From NCBI RefSeq assembly GCF_020535245.1, contig NZ_CP084911.1, positions 721,001 through 785,000 on the forward strand: DNA of 64,000 bases, given 5' to 3'. This document shows, piece after piece, positions 1 through 6,932 of this stretch. Origin of the DNA: Asticcacaulis sp. AND118 (GTDB lineage: Bacteria > Pseudomonadota > Alphaproteobacteria > Caulobacterales > Caulobacteraceae). Numbering within the stretch: position 1 is the stretch's first letter; every line of letters begins with the position of its first letter. A program made the position numbers and the translations under genes. The notes under the pieces were generated by a model. The model searched no databases. It was not told where the DNA came from and saw only the letters and a program-made list of their open reading frames with translations.

Positions 1-497
1 CGCTTGCCCTTATCGGCCGGCGACACCGGCACCACGCGGCGATACCAGCCGATCGAGGTCTCCGGAAAATCACGTCCGATAGGCTTATAGCCGTGCGCGG
101 CCAGCATATCCGGCTCGTCCTCGCCATTGGCGATCGCGCCCTTGGCCCCTTGCGCAAACGGTAAGGCGACGGCCCAGTCGTGCGGCACATCGATTTTCTG
201 CCATCTGGAGTCGTCGTAGTCGTGACCGACGCAGTTAGCGACGCGCGCGCCCTGCTTGGCGTGGGTGCGCAACGCCAGTCCGTAATCGAAATCCCTAGCC
301 ATGTCCGTGGCGTGACCGAAGGCGAAGCGCCAGTCGAGATCGAGCGAGACACGCTCACGCGGACCGAGATCGTCCTGAGGGAAAAAGTCGATGGCGCTCT
401 CAGTTGCTCCGGACGCCGCGACTGCGCTAGGGGCTGAGAGAACTGCCCCGGTGACGGCGGCGGTTTGCAGCAGGCGGCGACGGTTGAGTTCGGTCAT
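1..497 (-). CDS. Glycoside hydrolase family 2 protein (beta-galactosidase-like), N-terminal part
   Basis: The reading frame begins with ATG at 497 and runs off the left edge. The visible 165 residues start with a twin-arginine-like signal (NRRRLLQTAAVTGAVL, then an Ala-rich stretch), followed by the GH2 sugar-binding domain hallmarks SLDLDWRFAFG and KIDVPHDWAVALPF, and later SIGWYRR. These are typical of secreted GH2 beta-galactosidases. A GGGAG ribosome-binding site lies just upstream. It is the last visible gene of a minus-strand galactan locus and would remove galactose from oligosaccharides released by the GH53 enzyme (inference from context). A terminator separates it from the receptor gene, so it may have its own promoter. 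The catalytic domain is outside the window, so the exact specificity cannot be read. Confidence 0.85.
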   Translation of the reverse strand, partial: MTELNRRRLLQTAAVTGAVLSAPSAVAASGATESAIDFFPQDDLGPRERVSLDLDWRFAFGHATDMARDFDYGLALRTHAKQGARVANCVGHDYDDSRWQKIDVPHDWAVALPFAQGAKGAIANGEDEPDMLAAHGYKPIGRDFPETSIGWYRRVVPVSPADKGK

Positions 498-533
498 GAC
501 GGCTCCCATTTATCTTTACAATTGTCTTACAAA

Positions 534-569
534 TAAAAAGGCCGGGCTTTCAAGTGAAAACCCGGCCTT
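534..569 (-). terminator. Rho-independent terminator after the TonB-dependent receptor gene
   Basis: On the minus strand a GC-rich inverted repeat (AAGGCCGGGTTTT and AAAGCCCGGCCTT, short loop CACTTG) is followed directly by a run of T. It lies 18 bases beyond the stop codon of the receptor gene. Confidence 0.9.
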
Positions 570-586
570 AAGGTTATGAAAACGAT

Positions 587-3493
587 TTAGAACTTGTAGG
601 TCACATCGAACAGAAAGCGGCGGCCGTAATAGGACATGTCGCCCACACGGTTACGCTTGTGATCGGTATAGACCTTCATCGGCGTATCGAGCAGGTTGCC
701 GGCCTGGAAGCGCAGCGATACGCGTGAATTGACATTATAGCCCGCCGAGAAGTCGAGCGTGGTTTCCGGCAGAACGCGGACCAGATTGGTCGAATCCCAG
801 CCGAGGATGGCCGTGTACTCGGAATGGTACTTGGCCCCCAGACGCGCTTCGAACTTGGCGTCCGAATACCACAGGTCGAGGATGGCCGTGGTGTCGGCCA
901 CACCGTTCATCGGCAGTGGATTGCCCGCCGGGACGAATTCCTGAATGTCGGAATTGACCAGCGCCAGGTTGGAATAGATGCCGAACTTGTCCAGCCACGA
1001 GACGTTGGGCAGGAAGGTGCCGAACGGCGTCTGATAGGTGAATTCCACGCCCGAAATGAAGCCGCCCGTGCTCGAATTGACCGGCGAGGTCAGGGTATAG
1101 ACATTGCCGTTGATCGTTTCGGAACGTTGGTTGTAGCCGACATAGTTTTTGACGTTCTTGTAGTAGCCGGCGACCGCGAACAGCGAGTCCGGGCGGAAGT
1201 AGTATTCATACGAAACGTCGAGTTGATCGGCTTCAAAGGGCTTGAGATACGGATTGCCCGACGAGCCGGTATAGGGCGCCGAAGTCGAGATGCTGCGGTT
1301 GGCCTTCAGTTCGTTCATCGGCGCGCGCGACATCACGCGGGCCAGGCCCAGCTTCAGGAAGCCGTTCTCGACGATTTCCATCTTGACCGAGGCCGAAGGC
1401 AGCCATTTCGTATAGCTGACGCCGCCGGCGGTCGGGGTGAGCATGACCTGTTCGACCCAGTTGCCGGGGGTTTGCTCCACCCAGACGCTGGTGCGGGAAT
1501 CGCCCGCCGAACGGCTGTCGACATCGACCACTCTCAAACCGATATTGCCGGAGACTGGCGCATCAATGAAGGTGGATTCAAAATTGCCCTGCACATAGGC
1601 TTCCCAGACCTTTTCCGACACCTCGGAATTATAGGCGATCTGGTCGGGCGACAGGCTGAAAGCGCCCGCGCCGTAGACCGTGGTGCGCAGGGCGTCGAAG
1701 TCGCCCTTGAGCATCGAGGGCACGTTGAAATTCTTCAGCTTGTATGCCGTCAGAGACGCGCCGTTGACGCTGGCCGTGGTCGGGGCGATCGTCTGGCTGT
1801 AGCCGGTGGCTTCGGACTTGGTGCGGTCGGCGTAGCGCGCGCCGAACATCACCGCCGTCCAGAAATCGCCGCTGAATTCCCGGCGGAAGTCGATTTGCCC
1901 GGACGTCAGTTCGTCCTTGACCTTGCCGACATCGTTGGTGCCGGCGACGGTCGACAACGATGCAGATTCAGGCTGCTGAGAGACGCTGATGAACGGGTCT
2001 TCGCTGAGGAACCATGTCATGCTGGACGGATAATATTCCAGCTTGATGGCGCGCCACGTGTTTTCGCGCTCGGCGTTCGAGTAGGAGAGGTCGGCATTGA
2101 TGGTCCAGGCATCGGTCGTCCATTTGCCGTTCAGACCCGTCACCAGCAACGACTTGTCTTCGGCATAGCGGGCGACGACCGGCATCAGGCGTGACCAGGC
2201 CGTCGTAGCCCCGACCAGATCGCCGTTAACGACGACCGGATTGCTGAAATTCCCCGTGCTGGCGCCGGCCCAGTTGCCCCAGTTGTTTTCACCGTACCAG
2301 GTCTGGTTCTGGTCTTCCTGAATCTTGTACTTGGAATAGAGCAGGTCGTAGGTCAGTTCGAACTGCGCGTTCGGGCGGTACTGCGCGCCGAACGAGGCCG
2401 AATAGCGATCGGCGTCGAGGAACTTGGCCTCCGAGCCCGCGCCCCACGGCGTCGGCACCTTCGGCCCGCCCGCGACGATGGGGCCGGTCGAGTTGCCCGA
2501 ACGGATGGAGTCGTCGTTGAAGCCCCAACCCCGGAAGCTCTCATAACCGTTCTTCTGATTCTGGCCAGTCAGGCCGAGGACGAACGCGAACTGGTCGTTG
2601 ACCTTCTTCACCCACGACCCCGAAGCGCGCCAGCCGAGGCCGTCATAGCCGGGGAAGTCCGCGCCGCCGTCATAATAGACGCCGCCGGCGCGGGCGACGA
2701 ATTCGGGGCCGGAATAGGCGAGGGGGCGAATGGTCTGCAGATCGACCGTGCCCGAAATGCCGCCCGACAACAGGCGCGCTTCCGAGGATTTGTAAACCGC
2801 CGCGCCGGCGACGACTTCCGACGGGTAGATCTCCCAGCGCACATTGCGGTCCGGCTCAGAGGTCGCTACTTCGCGGCCGTTGACCGTGCCCAGCACCATG
2901 CGCGGGCCGATGCCGCGGATCGAGGCCTGACTGTCGTTGCCGCGGTCGCGCGAGGTATTGACGCCCGGCAGGCGGGCAAGCGACTCGGCGATGGTCACGT
3001 CGGGCAGGACGCCGATTTCCTTGGCGGAGATGAATTCGGCGACGCCGGAATTGGCGCGCTTCTGGTCGATGGCGTCGCGCATCGACTTGCGGATGCCGAC
3101 GACCGTGACCTCTTCGGGCTCATTGGAGTTTTCGGCTTCGGCCTGGGCCGTGTCGGCGCTGCGCTCGATGCTGGCGGCGGAAGCGCGCACCAGTACGGCG
3201 GCGCGACCGTCGTTCGACTTGACGCTGAGGCCGGTGCCGCCGATCAACTGGTTCAGGGCCTGATCGACGGGCAGGGTGCCCTCGACGGCATTGGTGCGCA
3301 GGCCGTTGAGATCGTCGGCGCTGGCCAGCACCTGAAGACCGGACTGCTGGGCGAAGGCCTGCACGCCCTTGGCGGCGGGCTGGGCCGGGATGGCGAAGGA
3401 TTTGCTCTGGGCAAGGGCGGGCGCGGCATAAACGGCGCTTACCGTCAAAGCGGCGATCAGGGCGGCTCGTGAAGCGCCGGTGAACTGGGTCAT
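587..3493 (-). CDS. TonB-dependent receptor with N-terminal STN signalling domain (galactan oligosaccharide uptake, predicted)
   Basis: Outer-membrane active transporter of 968 residues. A signal peptide occupies residues 1-29 (ending APALAQ); an STN (secretin/TonB N-terminus) domain follows at about 32-102, then a TonB-box-like segment EEVTVVGIRKSM near 127, a plug domain with RGIGPRMVLGTVNGR, and a beta-barrel ending in an aromatic residue (VTYKF). The plug sequence is typical of the Xanthomonas/Caulobacter carbohydrate-type receptor subfamily. STN domains pass an occupancy signal to a FecR-type anti-sigma factor, and the fecR-like and sigma genes are immediately upstream. The upstream extension to 3589 lacks a signal peptide, so ATG at 3493 was chosen. 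Its substrate is inferred from the neighbouring GH53 galactanase and GH2 gene; it has not been shown by sequence alone. Confidence 0.9.
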   Translation of the reverse strand: MTQFTGASRAALIAALTVSAVYAAPALAQSKSFAIPAQPAAKGVQAFAQQSGLQVLASADDLNGLRTNAVEGTLPVDQALNQLIGGTGLSVKSNDGRAAVLVRASAASIERSADTAQAEAENSNEPEEVTVVGIRKSMRDAIDQKRANSGVAEFISAKEIGVLPDVTIAESLARLPGVNTSRDRGNDSQASIRGIGPRMVLGTVNGREVATSEPDRNVRWEIYPSEVVAGAAVYKSSEARLLSGGISGTVDLQTIRPLAYSGPEFVARAGGVYYDGGADFPGYDGLGWRASGSWVKKVNDQFAFVLGLTGQNQKNGYESFRGWGFNDDSIRSGNSTGPIVAGGPKVPTPWGAGSEAKFLDADRYSASFGAQYRPNAQFELTYDLLYSKYKIQEDQNQTWYGENNWGNWAGASTGNFSNPVVVNGDLVGATTAWSRLMPVVARYAEDKSLLVTGLNGKWTTDAWTINADLSYSNAERENTWRAIKLEYYPSSMTWFLSEDPFISVSQQPESASLSTVAGTNDVGKVKDELTSGQIDFRREFSGDFWTAVMFGARYADRTKSEATGYSQTIAPTTASVNGASLTAYKLKNFNVPSMLKGDFDALRTTVYGAGAFSLSPDQIAYNSEVSEKVWEAYVQGNFESTFIDAPVSGNIGLRVVDVDSRSAGDSRTSVWVEQTPGNWVEQVMLTPTAGGVSYTKWLPSASVKMEIVENGFLKLGLARVMSRAPMNELKANRSISTSAPYTGSSGNPYLKPFEADQLDVSYEYYFRPDSLFAVAGYYKNVKNYVGYNQRSETINGNVYTLTSPVNSSTGGFISGVEFTYQTPFGTFLPNVSWLDKFGIYSNLALVNSDIQEFVPAGNPLPMNGVADTTAILDLWYSDAKFEARLGAKYHSEYTAILGWDSTNLVRVLPETTLDFSAGYNVNSRVSLRFQAGNLLDTPMKVYTDHKRNRVGDMSYYGRRFLFDVTYKF

Positions 3494-3586
3494 GGTGGTG
3501 TTTCCCGTAGGACCGAGCCGTGGAGTGGGACAGCGGCTGTTTTTATCGGGTGGGACCGGACCCCGGTCTTCACCCCTCCTGTTATC

Positions 3587-3615
3587 CAAGATGAAGCTCG
3601 AAACCGTTTCCGCCG
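3587..3615 (-). promoter_or_regulatory. 29-bp element shared with the GH53 gene, candidate ECF-sigma promoter
   Basis: On the minus strand this reads CGGCGGAAA, ten variable bases, then GCTTCATCTTG. The same arrangement with 24 of 29 identical positions occurs at 6822-6850 upstream of the GH53 gene. It sits about 94 bases before the receptor start codon. GGAA cores are common in -35 regions of ECF-sigma promoters. The exact -35/-10 partition is uncertain because the two conserved blocks are close together; it could instead be an operator. Confidence 0.5.
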
Positions 3616-3652
3616 CCGGATTAAATATTTTTGTCAGATTTATTCCGAAGGC

Positions 3653-4639
3653 CTATTTCGCGCCGATGACAATACGGTCCTCGGTCAGTTCGACCGGCGC
3701 GTTCAGCGCCACCTGCACGGCGCGGGCAAAAGTGTCCGGTTGATCCGCGCGGAACCAGCCGACCAGCTTTTCATCGCCCAGAGCCGCATCGGCAATGACG
3801 ATCTTGCGGCTGTTGTAGCGATTGAACTCGGCCGCCGCATGGGCAAGGCTGTCATTATCGAGCGCGATCTGCCCGTCGCGCCACGCCAGCCCGCGATCGA
3901 CCGCGTCAGGCGCGTATTGGGCGCGGATCGTCTGAGGCGCATAGGGCACGAAGACCCTGGCCCCGGCTTCGACGCGGACAGGGGTGTCGGGGGCGTGCGC
4001 GTTCCATACCTCGACCACGCCTTCGCTGACCATGACCTCGGCGCCGTTGGGGTAGCGGCGTACACCGAAGGCCGTGCCGACGGCGCGGGCGCGCACCGTG
4101 TCGGCTTCGACCACGAAGGGGCGGTTCGCGTCCTTGGCCACCTGAAACCACGCCTCGCCCTTGATCAGGCGGACATCGCGACGCTTTTCGCTTAAACGTA
4201 TATCGAGCGCGCTGTCGGTATTGACGCTGGCGAGGCTGCGGTCCTTCAGCGGCACCTTGCGCAGTTCGCCGACCTCGGTCTGTAAGTGATGACGATCCAG
4301 CATCGGCAGAACCAAGGCGGCGCCTGCCGCCGACGCGGCGATAAGCCCTCCGCCCATCAGCACCTGACGGCGCGTCGGTTTGGTCGATGGAGCGGCGATT
4401 TTGTTCTCGATGGGTTCAACAGGGTCGGTATCGAGCCGGACGGTTTCAGGATCGACGCCTGCGCCCATCACACTGGCGCGGTTCAGCATGGCCCAGGCGG
4501 CTTCGGCACGGAAAAAGGCACCCTGATGCCGGGTATCGGCCTCAAGCCACGCCGTCAGAGCGGCCTGATCGGCTTCGCTCCAGTCCCCGGATGCCCTTGC
4601 GGCGATGTAGGCCGAAGCCTGATCGTCAATGGCCGACAT
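3653..4639 (-). CDS. FecR-family anti-sigma factor / transmembrane signal transducer
   Basis: A 328-residue inner-membrane regulator. The N-terminal cytoplasmic part (residues 1-50, with AALTAWLEADTRHQGAFFRA) matches the DUF4880/FecR N-terminal domain that binds the sigma factor. A single membrane segment lies at about 94-113, and the periplasmic FecR domain follows (GEAWFQVAKDANRPFVVEA, AVGTAFGVRRYPNGAEVMVSEG split over about 155-205). A C-terminal STN-like region closes the protein. The start codon lies inside the end of the upstream sigma gene (14-base overlap), which implies translational coupling. It is expected to hold the sigma factor inactive until the receptor signals. Confidence 0.92.
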   Translation of the reverse strand: MSAIDDQASAYIAARASGDWSEADQAALTAWLEADTRHQGAFFRAEAAWAMLNRASVMGAGVDPETVRLDTDPVEPIENKIAAPSTKPTRRQVLMGGGLIAASAAGAALVLPMLDRHHLQTEVGELRKVPLKDRSLASVNTDSALDIRLSEKRRDVRLIKGEAWFQVAKDANRPFVVEADTVRARAVGTAFGVRRYPNGAEVMVSEGVVEVWNAHAPDTPVRVEAGARVFVPYAPQTIRAQYAPDAVDRGLAWRDGQIALDNDSLAHAAAEFNRYNSRKIVIADAALGDEKLVGWFRADQPDTFARAVQVALNAPVELTEDRIVIGAK

Positions 4640-5195
4640 GCCTGATCCGGGCGGGTTGAATCCGGGCCGGCGTCGCCGTGTCGCCTTCGGCGACCTGCTT
4701 CAGAATCAGGCTGAGGCCGCGCGCCGTTTCCTTCTCGACCACATTCTCGCTCAGGCCCAGCCGCACGGCGGTTTCGGCCTGAGACAGGCCGTGCACCTTG
4801 CGCAGTTCGAACACCGCCTTGCAGCGGGCCGGCAGGCTTTCGATGAAGGCCATGACGCGCGACAGCTCGCGCCGTGCGGACACGGCCTGCTCCGGCGTGG
4901 GCGACATATCCGCCCGGCCCAGCTCATCAAGATTGTGAACGGTAGTGATCGACACGACGCGGGTTTTCCTGATCTGCTCCAGCATCAGATTGCGCGCCAT
5001 CCGATAAAGATAGGCGCGCGGGTCTGTTATATGGGCGTAGCTCGTCTGGCGCAGAAGGCGGTAATAGACCTCCTGAACCAGATCGTCGCGTTCGGCGGGC
5101 GTCAGACCCGCGCGCGACAGCCACTGCCGCAAACCCGCCTCATGCGGCAGGATATGCGTCCCGATGAAGGCGAGGCGTTCGTCGTGCGCACTCAT
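4626..5195 (-). CDS. ECF RNA polymerase sigma factor, FecI type
   Basis: A 189-residue protein with sigma region 2 (DDLVQEVYYRLLRQ, then DPRAYLYRMARNLMLEQIRK) and sigma region 4 (LPARCKAVFELRKVHGLSQ, followed by AETAVRLGLSENVVEK, a helix-turn-helix). Family members direct transcription of a receptor gene in response to its ligand. The gene overlaps the fecR-like gene by 14 bases and precedes the receptor gene, the standard FecI-FecR-FecA order. The predicted targets are its own receptor gene and the GH53 gene, which share an upstream element (inference). Region 3 is absent, as expected for ECF sigma factors. Confidence 0.93.
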   Translation of the reverse strand: MSAHDERLAFIGTHILPHEAGLRQWLSRAGLTPAERDDLVQEVYYRLLRQTSYAHITDPRAYLYRMARNLMLEQIRKTRVVSITTVHNLDELGRADMSPTPEQAVSARRELSRVMAFIESLPARCKAVFELRKVHGLSQAETAVRLGLSENVVEKETARGLSLILKQVAEGDTATPARIQPARIRHVGH

Positions 5196-5414
5196 GTCCG
5201 AGCCGCCTTACGAAGGCCTCTACGGTATAAAATGCACGAGCGAAGACTTTCCGCTGTGTCACCGGCCCTTTTTCTGCCAATCTGAGTTCGAGCGACCACT
5301 ATGATACTCCCTGACTCCCCGTCTGTGCGCGAGGTTGTCCCACATAGTAAACATGTCGCTGATCGCTTGGCCAGCTAATTGTATGATAAAACTTGCGTGA
5401 GGTTGAGGGTGTGA

Positions 5415-6794
5415 TTATTTTGCCAGCAGGGTCACTGTGCCCGCCTTGGCCGGGACGGTGATTTCGGAAGCCGGCGCGTCCTTCAGTCCTTCGGGGGTCA
5501 CGGCCGCGCCCACAAGAAGCGATGAACCCGGACGCTGCCAGCTGCGGTAGATGAACCATCCCTTCTCACGCGTCATAGGTACGGCCAGGCCGCCGGTGAA
5601 GTCGCCGGTCAGATACAGGGCGGATTGACCTTCGTCCTTCACGCGGAAGGTCAGTTCGACCGGATAGACGTAGTTCGCTTTCGGCCAGTCGAGCGCAGGC
5701 AGGGCCTTGCCGTCGAAATCGAAGAAGGTGGCGTTTTCCCAGTTGGAGCCTGTGCCCCAGCGCGTCTTGCATTGGGTCGAGACCCACGCCGGTTCCCAGT
5801 AGACGACGCCGACCCCGCCATTGTCGAGCGTCAGTTGCATCAGGTCGTGCAGGTAACGCGCCTGCCCCGCGGGCGAGAAGCCGTAGGTCGGGAAGGTCGA
5901 GTCCTCGCCCATCAGGTTGCCATTATTGTCCTGATGCGTGTCAGTAAACGGATAGGCGGTTTCGACGACGACGATGTCCTTGCCCGGATAGGTGTGGCGG
6001 ACGCGGTTGATGACCGCCCCCAGACCGGACATGTCCATCTTCGACCACTTCTTGTAGTAGCTGATGCCAATCAGGTCATAGCCTTCGATGCCGGCCCTGG
6101 TCGCCTTGAGGAACCAGTCCTCGACATTTTCCGGCTGGGCGATGTGGATCATGATGCGCGGCGTCTTGCCCGCCTTGGCCCCGGCGGCTTTCACAGCCTT
6201 TATGCCAGCATTGAACAGGCGCGCATTGCGCTCCCAGTTGATCGGCTTATGCGGATCGCCCGGCTTCCACGTCACCGAGCCCATCATTTCGCCATTGGTT
6301 TCGTTGCCGACCTGCACCTGATCCGGCATCAGGCCCTGCGCATCGAGCGTCATCAGTGTGTCGTAGGTGAATTTATACAGCGCCTCGACCTGCTGATCGG
6401 TGCTGAGCGTCGCCCAGGCGGCGGGGACCAGTTGCTTGTCGCCATCGGCCCAGTCGTCGGAATAGTGAAAATCGAGCAGGACGGGCAGGCCTGCCGCCTT
6501 GGCGCGACCCATGGCCCGGGTCACGTCGGGGAGGTTGGAATAGTGGGTCCACTTGGGATCGTTCCACAAACGCAACCGCACCAGATTGGCGCCGGAGGAT
6601 TTGAAAATCGCATAGACGTCTTCCGGCTTTCCGTCGCGGCTGTAGGTCGCGCCGCAATCCTCCATCTCGTTCACATAGGACAGGTCGCTGCCGAAGTAGT
6701 AGTCGCGGGCCCGTTCGGCTGCGGTCGCGGGTTGCAGGGCCGCAAGGGCGAGGATCAGGGCGGCAGGGACGGCGCGAAGGGATGAACGCGGCAT
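5415..6794 (-). CDS. Secreted arabinogalactan endo-beta-1,4-galactanase, GH53
   Basis: A 459-residue secreted enzyme that cleaves internal beta-1,4-galactosyl bonds in type I (arabino)galactan. Residues 1-26 are a signal peptide. The GH53 signature is clear: FGSDLSYVNEMEDCG, NLVRLRLWNDP, LLDFHYSDDWADG, the acid/base in QVGNETNGE (Glu165) and the nucleophile in VVVETAYPF (Glu278). A C-terminal beta-rich extension after about residue 375 is longer than the minimal catalytic domain. ATG at 6794 was chosen because it has a CCGGAG ribosome-binding site and starts the signal peptide; an in-frame upstream codon at 6842 adds a charged segment unlike a signal. It is the first gene of the minus-strand locus. 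Confidence 0.93.
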   Translation of the reverse strand: MPRSSLRAVPAALILALAALQPATAAERARDYYFGSDLSYVNEMEDCGATYSRDGKPEDVYAIFKSSGANLVRLRLWNDPKWTHYSNLPDVTRAMGRAKAAGLPVLLDFHYSDDWADGDKQLVPAAWATLSTDQQVEALYKFTYDTLMTLDAQGLMPDQVQVGNETNGEMMGSVTWKPGDPHKPINWERNARLFNAGIKAVKAAGAKAGKTPRIMIHIAQPENVEDWFLKATRAGIEGYDLIGISYYKKWSKMDMSGLGAVINRVRHTYPGKDIVVVETAYPFTDTHQDNNGNLMGEDSTFPTYGFSPAGQARYLHDLMQLTLDNGGVGVVYWEPAWVSTQCKTRWGTGSNWENATFFDFDGKALPALDWPKANYVYPVELTFRVKDEGQSALYLTGDFTGGLAVPMTREKGWFIYRSWQRPGSSLLVGAAVTPEGLKDAPASEITVPAKAGTVTLLAK

Positions 6795-6821
6795 GAGAGG
6801 CTCCGGATAGGGTTCTCTTTT

Positions 6822-6850
6822 CAAGATGAAGCACGAGGTCATTTCCGCCG
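6822..6850 (-). promoter_or_regulatory. 29-bp element shared with the receptor gene, candidate ECF-sigma promoter
   Basis: The minus strand reads CGGCGGAAA, ten variable bases, then GCTTCATCTTG, 28 bases before the GH53 start codon. It is the partner of the element at 3587-3615. A weaker GCGGAAA...TCGTGC resemblance occurs upstream of the sigma gene near 5230-5260. Confidence 0.5.
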
Positions 6851-6932
6851 GGTTGACGCGTCGGGCAATTATTGAAAACTTATACGGGCCGCCTTAGCCA
6901 ATGCGAATTGCCGTTCTTTCCCCAAGGTTTTG

